Positions 44,035 through 53,498 of a stretch of DNA of 64,000 nucleotides are shown here, one piece after another. The notes under the pieces were generated by a model that was not told the DNA's origin, searched no databases, and was given only the letters and a program-made list of their open reading frames with translations. The stretch lies in the NCBI RefSeq assembly GCF_900129485.1, contig NZ_FQVW01000003.1:44016-108015 (forward strand). The letters run 5' to 3'. The stretch comes from Ornithinibacillus halophilus (GTDB lineage: Bacteria; Bacillota; Bacilli; Bacillales; Amphibacillaceae). Both the position numbers and the translations under genes were made by a program. Every line of letters starts with the position of its first letter. Positions within the stretch are counted from its first letter, which is position 1.

Positions 44035-45384
44035 TTATTCTTTTGTTCCTAATAAACTGTCGATAAGTGCTACCACGCGGTCAGCATACTTTTCGCATTG
44101 CTCTTTAGTAGGAGCTTCTACCATAACACGAACTAATGGTTCTGTTCCTGAAGGGCGCACAAGCACACGACCTTCATCACCTAATTCACGCTCTACAGAT
44201 TCAATCTCACTCAAAATACGCGAATCACTTAACGCCTTTTGTTTATCAACTACTCTAATATTTTTAAGAACTTGAGGGAAGATCGTCATCTCTTCTGCTA
44301 GTTCAGATAACGGTTTTCCAGTTTCTTTCATTACATTAACTAGCTGTATCGCTGAAAGCATCCCATCACCAGTAGTAGAATAGTCTAGGAAGATAATGTG
44401 TCCTGACTGCTCTCCACCCAGGTTATAGCCACCTTTACGCATTTCCTCCATTACATAACGGTCACCAACAGCCGTTTTATCACTACGCATTCCATTTTCC
44501 TCTAATGCTTTGTAAAAACCAATGTTACTCATTACTGTAGAAACAACCGTATTATGACGAAGGAAACCTTTTTCGTTCATATATTTCGCACAGATATACA
44601 TAATCTGATCACCATCTACAATGTTTCCTTTTTCATCAACTGCAATCAGACGGTCCCCATCACCATCAAATGCTAGACCAATATCGGCACCTTTTTCTGT
44701 TACAAAGGCTTGTAGTGTTTCTGGATGTGTGGAACCAACACCATCGTTAATATTTAGACCATCAGGTGCCGACCCAATTGTTAAGACATCTGCTTCTAAA
44801 TCTGCAAATAAATGAGTTGCTAAACTTGATGTAGCCCCGTGTGCACAATCTAAAGCAATTTGTAATCCATCAAAATCATTATCAATTGTCGTTTTCAAAT
44901 AGGAGAGGTATTTTTGTCCAGCTTCAAAAAAGTCATTCACAACACCAACGTCAGCTCCAACAGGGCGAGGTAAGGTATCCTCTTCTGCATCCATTAGCTT
45001 CTCAATCTCTGCTTCTTGTTCATCTAAAAGCTTGAAACCGTCTGGTCCAAAGAATTTAATTCCGTTATCTTCCACCGGATTATGAGAAGCAGAAATCATT
45101 ACACCAGCCTGTGAGCTTGTTGCTTTAGTTAAATAGGCTACACCAGGGGTTGAAATGACCCCAATACGCATCACTTCAGCCCCAATCGATAGTAACCCTG
45201 CTACAAGTGCACTCTCTAGCATATAGCCAGAGACTCTAGTGTCACGACCAATTAAGATTTTTGGTCGGTTTGTTTCTTTTGTTAATACATATCCTCCAAA
45301 ACGTCCTAGCTTAAATGCTAATTCAGGGGAGAGTTCTTTATTTGCAACTCCCCTGACACCGTCTGTTCCAAAATATTTACCCAT
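44035..45384 (-). CDS. glmM: Phosphoglucosamine mutase
   Basis: Converts glucosamine-6-phosphate into glucosamine-1-phosphate for UDP-GlcNAc and peptidoglycan. The phosphoserine loop is [13 protein letters not shown] with the active serine near residue 100, the metal loop is DGDGDR, and the phosphate-binding loop is [10 protein letters not shown]. Its 449 residues match the family. It is the last gene of cdaA-cdaR-glmM, where GlmM is also known to bind and restrain the diadenylate cyclase CdaA. Confidence 0.97.
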   Translation of the reverse strand: MGKYFGTDGVRGVANKELSPELAFKLGRFGGYVLTKETNRPKILIGRDTRVSGYMLESALVAGLLSIGAEVMRIGVISTPGVAYLTKATSSQAGVMISASHNPVEDNGIKFFGPDGFKLLDEQEAEIEKLMDAEEDTLPRPVGADVGVVNDFFEAGQKYLSYLKTTIDNDFDGLQIALDCAHGATSSLATHLFADLEADVLTIGSAPDGLNINDGVGSTHPETLQAFVTEKGADIGLAFDGDGDRLIAVDEKGNIVDGDQIMYICAKYMNEKGFLRHNTVVSTVMSNIGFYKALEENGMRSDKTAVGDRYVMEEMRKGGYNLGGEQSGHIIFLDYSTTGDGMLSAIQLVNVMKETGKPLSELAEEMTIFPQVLKNIRVVDKQKALSDSRILSEIESVERELGDEGRVLVRPSGTEPLVRVMVEAPTKEQCEKYADRVVALIDSLLGTKE

Positions 45385-45440
45385 ATTACCTCTCCTTTAA
45401 CTTCCTATTGACCTTTTAACTATTGTACATGAATTGTCTA

Positions 45441-46676
45441 TTATTCTATCGTTAATATTTCAATTGTTACTAATTCCATATCTGGATTAATAGTAACCCC
45501 TTCTGGTCCTTCTATCAGAATTGGAACTTGATGTTCACCATCTTCAAGGTCCTCCACATCAATGTACACTCGAATATCCTCATCAGTTATCTCACTAACA
45601 TCTTGTTCATTTCCTACAATAGTTATACTCATAGTCTGTTCTTCTGGTTCAATAAATGTTACTTCTTGTCCATCATTTAGATGTTCAATATCTATTAAAA
45701 TATCCTCTAACTGTTTTGTCTGTTCTAATTCAATCGAAACTTCAATTGCATCAATATCAGGAGCTTGAACTCCTTCAGGTAATTCTAATTGAAGATCAAC
45801 TGTTCCAGACTCGGTTATGTCAGATAAGTTTACAGCTTTTGTTTTAATTTCGTCAATACCTTCTAGCGTATTACTAGTTGCAAATATTTCCACTTCTTCA
45901 ATGTTAGGCTCGATTGATACTAACGAAAGCCCCTCCGGTAGTGTTCCTGTAGTAGGAACACTAACAGAAACATTTTTACTTGGGTTGTTAATTTCTACAG
46001 ATACAGAAACCGTCTCTGGTTCGATACGAACACGTAATTCATTTCCTTGACTATCGTACACGTTAACCGGGAATGCCCTATTTTCAATGGATTCTGATGT
46101 ATCTTTAACATCAACATACACTTTAACAATTCCAATTTGTTCCACAACACTTTTAGAACTAGTAATTAGAACCGTTTCTGGATTGACTTCAATCTCGCCA
46201 ATTTCATATCCTTCAGGTAATTGTTCATTATTTAGAAAATCTACATTCACTTTAAATTCTTCTGTAGCACGTTCTTCAATAACAATATCGATAAATTCGG
46301 GTTCAACGGTTGCAGTTAGCTCACTTGGAACATCTGTTTGAATTCTAACTGTATGCTCACCTGCTTCTAACCCTTCTAAATCCACGTATACATCAAAATT
46401 CCGTTGTCTTGCTGTTGCAACTAGGGTTGCACTCGTTCCTTCTAATTGAACCGTTACAAATTCTGGAATACCACTTACTACATATTTTTCACTATCCATA
46501 CGAATTTCTACTGGAACATCTTCAACTGTTTGTGTCTCAGGAGAGCTACTTGGAAAAAAGGTTAAATTATCATTTTCAACTGATTCAGAATCAATATTAA
46601 CAGAAATGTATAATAATATTGCCAATGCTAGCGCAATTCCACGAACAAACCATTTACTTTGAAACCATTTATCCAT
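45441..46676 (-). CDS. cdaR: CdaA regulator CdaR (YbbR domains)
   Basis: Membrane-anchored regulator of the c-di-AMP synthase CdaA. It has one N-terminal membrane helix (WFVRGIALALAILLYISVN, about residues 9-27) and then an outer part with four YbbR-type domains of about 80 residues, each with LPEGxE/xxxExVxV repeats. At 411 residues it has the normal four-domain length. It overlaps cdaA by eight bases. Confidence 0.93.
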   Translation of the reverse strand: MDKWFQSKWFVRGIALALAILLYISVNIDSESVENDNLTFFPSSSPETQTVEDVPVEIRMDSEKYVVSGIPEFVTVQLEGTSATLVATARQRNFDVYVDLEGLEAGEHTVRIQTDVPSELTATVEPEFIDIVIEERATEEFKVNVDFLNNEQLPEGYEIGEIEVNPETVLITSSKSVVEQIGIVKVYVDVKDTSESIENRAFPVNVYDSQGNELRVRIEPETVSVSVEINNPSKNVSVSVPTTGTLPEGLSLVSIEPNIEEVEIFATSNTLEGIDEIKTKAVNLSDITESGTVDLQLELPEGVQAPDIDAIEVSIELEQTKQLEDILIDIEHLNDGQEVTFIEPEEQTMSITIVGNEQDVSEITDEDIRVYIDVEDLEDGEHQVPILIEGPEGVTINPDMELVTIEILTIE

Positions 46677-47490
46677 TCTTTTTCCCCCTCCACTTCCATG
46701 ATTTATTATCGGGGGCTTTCATGTTCGGAGATAGATTTTCCCGTAAGTAGGTACGAAGATCTTCAAGACTTAATTCTCTCCGAAGTTCACCATTCTTAGT
46801 TCCAGATATATGACCAGTTTCTTCAGATACAATAATTGTCAATGCATCTGTTACTTCGCTAATCCCCATTGCTGCTCGGTGCCTTGTTCCTAACTCTTTA
46901 GAAATAAATGGACTTTCAGATAACGGTAAGTAACAAGCAGCAGCAATTATATCGTCCCCCTTTATAATAACCGCACCATCATGCAGGGGTGTATTCGGTG
47001 TAAATATATTTGTTAATAGTTGATGGGTGAGTTTTCCATTTATTGATATCCCAGTTTCTGCATAATCAGCAATCCCTGTTTCCCTTTCAATGGTTATAAG
47101 TGCTCCAATTCGTCGTTTCGCCATATAATTACAAGATTGAACGATATCTTCAATCATTTTATTCAGCTGCTCTTCTTCCGACTTGGTACTTCTAGAAAAG
47201 AAATTACCTCGACCTAATTGCTCTAAAGCCCTTCTAAGTTCCGGCTGAAATAGAATGACAATGACAAGAAATCCCCAATAGATAGCTTGCCTTGTAATCC
47301 ATTCAATTGTTTGCAAACCAAAGAGCATACTAATCATACGTACAGCTAGGATTACAATAATACCTTTTAATAATTGTATCGCCTTTGTACCACGTATAAG
47401 CATGATTAATTTATATAAAACATACCAGATGAGAGCGATATCCACACCTATTCGTAGTATATTTATAAAGTTAAATCCCCCATCAAGCAT
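46669..47490 (-). CDS. cdaA: Diadenylate cyclase CdaA
   Basis: Makes c-di-AMP, the second messenger for potassium, osmotic and wall control, from two ATP. Three membrane helices fill about residues 15-80. The DAC domain has the two signature motifs: LHDGAVII (DGA) and GTRHRAAMGISE (RHR). Length of 273 residues is as in other CdaA proteins. First gene of the cdaA-cdaR-glmM unit, with an extended -10 promoter (TGGTATAAT) just upstream. Confidence 0.96.
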   Translation of the reverse strand: MLDGGFNFINILRIGVDIALIWYVLYKLIMLIRGTKAIQLLKGIIVILAVRMISMLFGLQTIEWITRQAIYWGFLVIVILFQPELRRALEQLGRGNFFSRSTKSEEEQLNKMIEDIVQSCNYMAKRRIGALITIERETGIADYAETGISINGKLTHQLLTNIFTPNTPLHDGAVIIKGDDIIAAACYLPLSESPFISKELGTRHRAAMGISEVTDALTIIVSEETGHISGTKNGELRRELSLEDLRTYLRENLSPNMKAPDNKSWKWRGKKNG

Positions 47491-47548
47491 GTTTACTCAC
47501 CCTTTTGCTCATTAATTTCTCTTCCCATCTAAACATAATAGCGTATAT

Positions 47549-47557
47549 ATTATACCA
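47549..47557 (-). promoter_or_regulatory. Extended -10 promoter of cdaA-cdaR-glmM
   Basis: TGGTATAAT on the minus strand (TG-n-TATAAT), about 60 bases before the cdaA start; the -35 region is weak. Confidence 0.5.
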
Positions 47558-47636
47558 TATTTTATAGTGTTACACGTTATCACAACAAACATGTATAAGC
47601 ATTATTTTCCCGTTTTAACAATTATTTAAACGAAAG

Positions 47637-47670
47637 AAAAATGGTATAGATAACTCTACACCATTTAATC
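47637..47670 (-). terminator. Terminator of sigW-rsiW
   Basis: AAATGGTGTAGA pairs with TCTATACCATTT (one mismatch-like G-U) around a four-base loop, followed by TTCTTTC. It overlaps the rsiW stop. Confidence 0.85.
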
Positions 47671-48315
47671 TCCAAAGGAAAAAATATTCTTAAATAGGTT
47701 CTGAATATGGTACCATATCCATTCGAAGGCCCTGTCTACCTGCTTAAACTCACCATTTACTTCACCTACAGATGCCATTAGTCCTTCGCCTTCAATTTCA
47801 TACTCCTCAATCATTTTACCGTTGATTAACGTAACGTCGCCTTCTATTTTTCCGTCTACACGAAGGTTCCCATTCTTAACGACAAGGTCTCCTTCAACAA
47901 TGACATCTTCTGGCACAATTACCGTATCCCCACGAATAATTAAATCATCTTGTTTTGAAACCGTTAACTGACTGTCTTGTTGCCATGCTGTAAACATACT
48001 CCCTGACATTAAAACGAAAAATATAGCAGCAGCTGTCATTATTGGATGCATTTTAAGCCATCTAACATATTTTGTTCCTTTTCTTTCGGCAGGCAAGTTC
48101 TTCATAACACTAGTCGAAAAATGGTTCGGGGCATGAATCGTATCGGTACTTTTAATTAGAGTTATAGTTCGCTTCAATTCATGGAAATGCTTTTGACATT
48201 CTTCACAATCCTCCAAATGTTCACGAAGCATTATCTCTTCATCTTTAGTTAATTCCCCGTCTAGATATTTATGCATAAGCTCAACGGTTTCTTTATTACA
48301 ATCCAATTGGCTCAC
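47665..48315 (-). CDS. rsiW: Anti-sigma factor RsiW
   Basis: Membrane-bound anti-sigma factor that holds SigW until envelope stress triggers its proteolysis. The cytoplasmic N-terminus has the zinc anti-sigma motif with His33, Cys37 and Cys40 (HLEDCEEC); a single membrane helix follows near residues 87-106 (MTAAAIFFVLMSGSMF). The outer part (about 110 residues) contains a short series of repeated beta strands (VIVEGDLVVKNGNLRVDGKI), resembling bactofilin-like repeats. It starts five bases after sigW. Confidence 0.93.
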   Translation of the reverse strand: MSQLDCNKETVELMHKYLDGELTKDEEIMLREHLEDCEECQKHFHELKRTITLIKSTDTIHAPNHFSTSVMKNLPAERKGTKYVRWLKMHPIMTAAAIFFVLMSGSMFTAWQQDSQLTVSKQDDLIIRGDTVIVPEDVIVEGDLVVKNGNLRVDGKIEGDVTLINGKMIEEYEIEGEGLMASVGEVNGEFKQVDRAFEWIWYHIQNLFKNIFSFGD

Positions 48316-48319
48316 TCCT

Positions 48320-48883
48320 TTACACGTGGCGAAGCTTTTTACGTAAAGCTTCCCTTCCTCGATGAATTCTAGTTTTTACTGTTCCTAATGGGATGTCTAG
48401 GATTTCACTAATCTCTTGAAGGGAAAACTCTTCTAAATATCTAAGCATTATAATACTACGATATTTTGCCGGTAGCTTTAATATTTCTTGTTGGATAAAA
48501 TTTTGAATTTCCATCCCTTGTACTTCTTCATCTGGTAACCGGTCCGTTGAAGCAAGTTGCGAGTACATATCTAAACCTTCCGTACCCTTTACTTCAGCAT
48601 CTAAGTAATAATCCGGTTTTCTTTTTCGAAGTCGATCAATCGTAAGGTTAGTAGCTATGCGATATAACCATGTCGAAAATTTTCTTCGATCATCATAGGA
48701 ATGGATATTAACATATGCACGAATAAAAGCCTCTTGTGCAATATCCTCCGCCTCATGTGCATTACCAAGCATACGAAAACAGTGATGATAGATTTTGTCC
48801 TGATAATATAGAACTACGTCTTCAAAAGCAGCTTGGTTCCCTTTTTTAACTTGTTTTATTTTCTCTTTTATAATCATATCCAT
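48320..48883 (-). CDS. sigW: ECF sigma factor SigW
   Basis: Extracytoplasmic-function sigma factor for envelope and antibiotic stress. Region 2 contains HCFRMLGNAHEAEDIAQEAFIRAY and KFSTWLYRIATNLTIDRLRKRK; region 4 contains ILKLPAKYRSIIMLRYLEEFSLQEI and GTVKTRIHRGREALRKKL. GGAGG eight bases before the ATG at 48881-48883 gives the standard MDMIIKEKIKQVKKG N-terminus (187 residues); the frame to 48970 is not needed. Its promoter matches the SigW consensus, so it controls itself. Confidence 0.96.
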   Translation of the reverse strand: MDMIIKEKIKQVKKGNQAAFEDVVLYYQDKIYHHCFRMLGNAHEAEDIAQEAFIRAYVNIHSYDDRRKFSTWLYRIATNLTIDRLRKRKPDYYLDAEVKGTEGLDMYSQLASTDRLPDEEVQGMEIQNFIQQEILKLPAKYRSIIMLRYLEEFSLQEISEILDIPLGTVKTRIHRGREALRKKLRHV

Positions 48884-48892
48884 GTAAGTACC

Positions 48893-48907
48893 CTCCGCTT
48901 TAGCGGT
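48893..48907 (-). promoter_or_regulatory. Small hairpin overlapping the sigW ribosome site
   Basis: CCGCT and AGCGG pair around AA on the minus strand; the 3' arm runs into the AGCGGAGGG ribosome site of sigW, so folding would hide part of it. Confidence 0.35.
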
Positions 48908-48915
48908 ATTATTGT

Positions 48916-48942
48916 TACGATTCATTGATTCAAAAGGTTTCA
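48916..48942 (-). promoter_or_regulatory. SigW-type promoter of sigW-rsiW
   Basis: TGAAAC (-35) and CGTA (-10) with a 17-base spacer on the minus strand, matching the known SigW promoter class (TGAAAC-N16-CGTA) with one extra spacer base. It explains autoregulation. Confidence 0.8.
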
Positions 48943-49094
48943 CTTTTTCTGTACTATTTTTATATATCATATCAAATTTGGTAAAAAAAGTAATTTACTG
49001 TGAAATATTTGAAAGATTTTGCTATTAATGTTGAAATTATATAATATTTTCCATATTATAGTATAATGGAAATACTTAATCGGAGGAAGGGACT

Positions 49095-49238
49095 TTGGAA
49101 ACATACTTACTTAAAAAAATTGAAAAATGTAGGAAAGAAATGATAGAACTAAGCACAACATATGGATTAACTTCAAAAAAAGTTGTCCAATCAAGTAAAA
49201 AATTGGACAACTTACTAAATGAATATCAGAAAAAATAA
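49095..49238 (+). CDS. Spo0E-like aspartyl-phosphatase
   Basis: A 47-residue protein that should dephosphorylate Spo0A~P or a similar response regulator and so delay sporulation. It begins at TTG 49095 after a strong GGAGGAAGGG. Two helices are predicted, and the family features are the LLKKIEKCRKEMIEL opening, TYGLTSKKVVQSSKKLDNLLNEY with the SxxLD-type signature (SSKKLD here; SQELD in the reference members). It is the only gene on this strand between sigW and arginase. A terminator follows. Confidence 0.8.
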   Translation: METYLLKKIEKCRKEMIELSTTYGLTSKKVVQSSKKLDNLLNEYQKK

Positions 49239-49252
49239 GTTAATTTGCAAGA

Positions 49253-49282
49253 GAAGAGGCTACTTTCGGGTGGCCTCTTTTT
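49253..49282 (+). terminator. Terminator of the spo0E-like gene
   Basis: AAGAGGC and GCCTCTT with inner pairing (AC/GT) and a following TTTT. It lies between the convergent spo0E-like and arginase genes and may serve both. Confidence 0.7.
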
Positions 49283-49291
49283 ATGTAAAAG

Positions 49292-50197
49292 TTACTTAAG
49301 TTTTTCACCAAATAAGGATCCCATAAGTCCAACAGCCATTTCTCCTGTTTTATTCTTCTCATCAAGTATTGGATTTACTTCTACAAATTCAGCAGATGTG
49401 ATCAATTCTGAGTCAGCAAGCATCTCCATCGCTAAGTGACTTTCTCGATAAGTTAGTCCTCCTAACACTGGCGTGCCCACTCCAGGTGCTTCAACAGGAT
49501 CCAGTGCATCCAAATCTAGACTTAAATGAACACCATCTGTTTTTTCCTTTAAATAAGAAATTGTTTCTTCAATTACGTTTGACATACCCATGCGATCAAC
49601 TTCATGCATGGTATAAACTCTAATACCTTTGTTTTGTATTAACTCTCTTTCTCCAGGATCTAATGAACGAGCACCTACAATAACAATATTCTCAGGCTTA
49701 ATTTTCGGTGCATACCCAAGGATGTTGGTTAACCGTTCATCACCTAGTCCAAGACTAACCGCTAATGGCATGCCGTGAATATTCCCAGAAGGAGACGTAT
49801 CTCCTGTGTTTAAATCACCATGAGCATCATACCAAATTACACCTAGATTATCATAATGCTTGGATATTCCAGCTAGACTTCCAATTGCAATACTATGGTC
49901 TCCACCTAAAATGAGTGGGAAAGCACCATTTTCAATCTCTTTATCAACTTTATCAGCAAGCAATGCATTACCCTCAATTACTTGATCTAAATTCTTTAGG
50001 TTAGTTCCATTATTTAAGTTCTCTCTTTGATCTGGACGATTAATTGGTATATCTCCTAAATCATGTATCTGATAATCTAACTCCTGTAACTTTTCAATCG
50101 CACCTGCATAGCGTATCGCACTTGGCCCCATATCAACGCCTCGTCGACTCTGTCCTAAATCCATTGGCACACCTATCATTGAAATCTTTTTATTCAT
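49292..50197 (-). CDS. rocF: Arginase
   Basis: Hydrolyses arginine to ornithine and urea with two manganese ions. Metal and substrate motifs are all present: [18 protein letters not shown] and SLDLDALDP, and the family's N-terminal [17 protein letters not shown]. At 301 residues it has the Bacillus arginase length. GGAGGTGG precedes the ATG. Separate from a roc catabolic operon here. Confidence 0.95.
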   Translation of the reverse strand: MNKKISMIGVPMDLGQSRRGVDMGPSAIRYAGAIEKLQELDYQIHDLGDIPINRPDQRENLNNGTNLKNLDQVIEGNALLADKVDKEIENGAFPLILGGDHSIAIGSLAGISKHYDNLGVIWYDAHGDLNTGDTSPSGNIHGMPLAVSLGLGDERLTNILGYAPKIKPENIVIVGARSLDPGERELIQNKGIRVYTMHEVDRMGMSNVIEETISYLKEKTDGVHLSLDLDALDPVEAPGVGTPVLGGLTYRESHLAMEMLADSELITSAEFVEVNPILDEKNKTGEMAVGLMGSLFGEKLK

Positions 50198-50392
50198 TCG
50201 TTGCCACCTCCATAGTTATTTTCGGTTAAATTTATAACTACTCAACTAACATTACAATTATATACATTTATCCCACTGTAGAAAAGCTCGTTCTATTGGT
50301 TTGATTACCACTACGATATACTTATTGTTTCCTCCAATAATTAAAAATAGCCACTTTCTCTAACAGGAGATTTGTTATCCGTTTAACAAATT

Positions 50393-50425
50393 GAAAAATC
50401 AGGTATTCTACATACCTGATTACTT
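50393..50425 (-). terminator. Terminator of the mevalonate operon
   Basis: AATCAGGTA and TACCTGATT with a seven-base loop, followed by TTTTC on the minus strand. It overlaps the mvaK2 stop. Confidence 0.82.
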
Positions 50426-51529
50426 TAATAAGCTAGCACCATATGATGTAGGCTGAATATCTAAAGGTGTTATTCCGGCTGCTTCCCAAGACTTTAACAA
50501 TTCACTCGCTTTTGCTTTTGTTGGCATAAAAGCAATACCGCAGTCTCCTCCACCAGCTCCAGACGGTTTTGCTGCTCCTCCAAGTTGCTCAGCAATGTCA
50601 CATAAATTCCCTAACAGTTGGGTTTCTATCTCCACATTAGCAGCGTCACCAACTTCTCGTAGTGCTCTACGATTTTGCTTAACTCCTAAAAATAGTTTTT
50701 TTAGACTATTTTCCCTCATTCCCATTAAAATGTTCTGAACGGCCTCTTCACTTTGATCAAGGAATTGTTGGAATCTTTGTGGATTATGTCTCTTTAATTC
50801 AAGAACTTCATCAACTAATCTACCAGTGGAGGCAGGAGACCCTGTCCACCCTATACACACATATATTTCTTGTGGCAACGACACTGGTTTTATCGATAAG
50901 TACTTCCAATCACGTTGAAGTAATTCCCGTAAACTTCCTAATTCTTGATAATTTTTAGCAAGCCATTCAGCCTGAAATGAGGAATACTCTAAAAAGCCAC
51001 CATATGAAGAAGCAGCCACATCCGCTCCAGAGCCATTCCCTTGTGTTTTTACATGAGTAATAGAAGCAAGTTTGAAAATCAACTTAGGAATTGCCTTTTC
51101 TGGATAAAACGCATGTAAAATTGAGGAAATCACTGCTGTTACAACTGCAGCACTTGAACCTAGTCCATATTTTTTACCGGCCCCATCATCTAACTCACTT
51201 TTTATTGATAAATGAAAGGGGTGTGTAGGAATTGATTGTTCCTCAAGATAAGTTAAAGCAACTGTCATTGCATTTTGTACAAATAAAACCTTTGAATCAT
51301 CGGTTTCTACATTGACCTCTTGATTGTTAAAATCCCAATGTAGATTATTTAAATCAAAGTTTTCTAATGTTAACTGGTTTGTATTACTAGGTTGCAAAGT
51401 AGCATAAACAAAACGGTCTACTGCCATTACAGCAAGTTTTTGATGTGGCTCTAAAACCGCAAATTCACCTGCAACCATTAACTTTCCAGGTACTTTTATA
51501 ATAATTGGTTTATTGCCCAAAGCATTCAT
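50420..51529 (-). CDS. mvaK2: Phosphomevalonate kinase
   Basis: Adds the second phosphate to mevalonate-5-phosphate. A GHMP-kinase protein of 369 residues: KVPGKLMVAGEFAVLEP at the N-terminus, the phosphate loop KYGLGSSAAVVTAVI in the middle and KPSGAGGGDCGIAF at the C-terminus. The annotated ATG abuts GGGG too closely; the TTG three codons later (51518-51520) is better spaced, so the true protein may begin there. Last gene of the mevalonate operon. Confidence 0.92.
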   Translation of the reverse strand: MNALGNKPIIIKVPGKLMVAGEFAVLEPHQKLAVMAVDRFVYATLQPSNTNQLTLENFDLNNLHWDFNNQEVNVETDDSKVLFVQNAMTVALTYLEEQSIPTHPFHLSIKSELDDGAGKKYGLGSSAAVVTAVISSILHAFYPEKAIPKLIFKLASITHVKTQGNGSGADVAASSYGGFLEYSSFQAEWLAKNYQELGSLRELLQRDWKYLSIKPVSLPQEIYVCIGWTGSPASTGRLVDEVLELKRHNPQRFQQFLDQSEEAVQNILMGMRENSLKKLFLGVKQNRRALREVGDAANVEIETQLLGNLCDIAEQLGGAAKPSGAGGGDCGIAFMPTKAKASELLKSWEAAGITPLDIQPTSYGASLLK

Positions 51530-51532
51530 CCC

Positions 51533-52510
51533 CTACAGGTAAGTTACTCCTTGCCCTACACGACTTAGTATAACATCTGTTACACCAGGTATATTGCGAA
51601 GGGTTTCCTGCACTTTTTCTTCGTTTTCTGGTTGATAAAGCACTTTTACATTCGGACCAGCATCGATTGTAAAGTATGCAGGGATTCCTTCTTCTCTCAT
51701 TTTTTGTACTGTTTGCATAACACTAAGTGTTGTATCATGCCAATACGTAAATGGTGGTTTAGCCCCTAGTGTTGTTGCATGCATCTTTAGGCAATTAGCC
51801 TCTGCAATTTCTCCCACACGTTCGAAGTCTTTCTCCATAATACCTTTTTTTATTTGATCCAAGTCTTCAGGAATACTATCGACCCACCCTTTAAAAAATG
51901 GTGATGACTCAACAGTACGACGCATACCATCACGGCTTGATACTTTCTTTTCCGTTGCAGAAAGAACTACTGCTGCAACACGAATATCCCAGTGGTCTTG
52001 CGAAGCAATTGGAACAGCATAGGAATCAGATCCATCAAGTTCTATCCCTTTTTGCCACTCTGCAAAGCCACCATATATAGAACGACAAGCAGAACCAGAT
52101 CCTTGTCTTGTTATCTTAGATAATTCTTGGTTTGATAAATCGAGACCAAGCGCACGAGATGCAGCTGCTGCTAATGCTGCGAATCCAGAAGCAGATGACG
52201 CGAAACCTGCTGCTGTTGGAACTTCATTAAAGGAATGTACTTCAGCATACATTGTGCTGTTTTGAGCATAACCCCGAACAAGATCTAGAAATTTTGTCAC
52301 CCTTTGATATTGGACACCTTCAACCACTTGATCATTTAGGTAAAAGAGATCGCGCTTTAAATCATCTCGGAACTCAACTTTTGTTGTAGTGTAGAACCCA
52401 TCTAATGTTAAAGATAAACTATTATTAGTAGGTAAGATAATGTCTTCATTACGTTTACCCCAATATTTTATTAAAGCAATATTTGTATGTGCCTTCGCTG
52501 TTGCCTTCAT
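51533..52510 (-). CDS. mvaD: Diphosphomevalonate decarboxylase
   Basis: Converts mevalonate diphosphate to isopentenyl diphosphate with ATP and loss of CO2. GHMP family, 325 residues, with ATAKAHTNIALIKYWGKR at the N-terminus and AAGFASSASGFAALAAAASR as the phosphate loop. The first possible codon is TTG (52513); the ATG immediately after, with GAGGG upstream, is preferred. The stop is three bases before the mvaK2 start. Confidence 0.94.
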   Translation of the reverse strand: MKATAKAHTNIALIKYWGKRNEDIILPTNNSLSLTLDGFYTTTKVEFRDDLKRDLFYLNDQVVEGVQYQRVTKFLDLVRGYAQNSTMYAEVHSFNEVPTAAGFASSASGFAALAAAASRALGLDLSNQELSKITRQGSGSACRSIYGGFAEWQKGIELDGSDSYAVPIASQDHWDIRVAAVVLSATEKKVSSRDGMRRTVESSPFFKGWVDSIPEDLDQIKKGIMEKDFERVGEIAEANCLKMHATTLGAKPPFTYWHDTTLSVMQTVQKMREEGIPAYFTIDAGPNVKVLYQPENEEKVQETLRNIPGVTDVILSRVGQGVTYL

Positions 52511-52532
52511 CAAAATCCCTCATATCTATTCA

Positions 52533-53498
52533 TTAATTCTGTTTTCTAAGGACAAAAGGCCAAACAGCGTGCGCACCAAATTTTTTTAATTTTTCAGCCA
52601 GCTGTCTGGAATGTACTTCATTCTCCGCTAACGCGATAATACACCCTCCATTACCGCCACCTGTTAGTTTTGCTCCTAAAGCACCTTCTTCACGTGCAAG
52701 GTCAATGAGTTTATTTAATCCTGCATCACTTACTCCAAGTGCTTCTAATTCTTTCTGCGCCTCATTTAATATTTGTCCTAGAAAGTTTTTTCCAGCCTTT
52801 TCTAAGGCATGTTTTGCATGATGTGTTAAATCGCCAATACGATTAATTTTTCTTTGTATTTTTTCAGGTGCTTTCCTCAATAAATGAGCAACTGATTCAA
52901 CTGCTGAACGAGTATCACCTATTCTTCCAGAATCTGCAACAATAAAATGAAAATCAGAACCCGGCTTTATATATTGAATGGACTGGTCCTTCTCAAACCA
53001 AACTGGAGACTCTGAAGTAATTGTTAACGTATCAATCCCACTTGGCTGCCCGTGCGCAAATGTCTCCGCAATATTAGCAAAGTGGAGTAATTCTTCTTCT
53101 GTATAACTAACATTTGCATACGCAAACAACGAACGAATAACAGCAATTGCAACAGAAGCACTAGAGCCCAACCCTTTACCAGGTGGGATAGATGAAGTTA
53201 CACGTATTAACAAATTGTTTTTTGGTAATTGTAAATGCTCAATTGTAGCCTCAATACTGTTAATTATTCCTTCTAATGTAATTGGCGCAGAATTCATTGG
53301 TCCTTGATAGAACGTACTATCAAACATAATCGGACCTTTAATCTCCTCGATGGTAGACTCAACACCAACTAACGGAAATGGAATAGCGATTGCAGGTTGC
53401 CCGTGTACAACTGCATGCTCCCCAATAAGAATTAATTTACTATGCGCAATTCCTGTTGCAGTTTGTTCAGTTGTTGTAGTTACCTTTTCAATACTCAT
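52533..53498 (-). CDS. mvaK1: Mevalonate kinase
   Basis: Phosphorylates mevalonate, the first GHMP kinase of the pathway. The 321-residue protein has GIAHSKLILIGEHAVVHGQP near the N-terminus, the loop SIPPGKGLGSSASVAIA and AKLTGGGNGGCIIAL near the C-terminus. It overlaps the HMG-CoA reductase gene by four bases (ATGA). Confidence 0.95.
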   Translation of the reverse strand: MSIEKVTTTTEQTATGIAHSKLILIGEHAVVHGQPAIAIPFPLVGVESTIEEIKGPIMFDSTFYQGPMNSAPITLEGIINSIEATIEHLQLPKNNLLIRVTSSIPPGKGLGSSASVAIAVIRSLFAYANVSYTEEELLHFANIAETFAHGQPSGIDTLTITSESPVWFEKDQSIQYIKPGSDFHFIVADSGRIGDTRSAVESVAHLLRKAPEKIQRKINRIGDLTHHAKHALEKAGKNFLGQILNEAQKELEALGVSDAGLNKLIDLAREEGALGAKLTGGGNGGCIIALAENEVHSRQLAEKLKKFGAHAVWPFVLRKQN

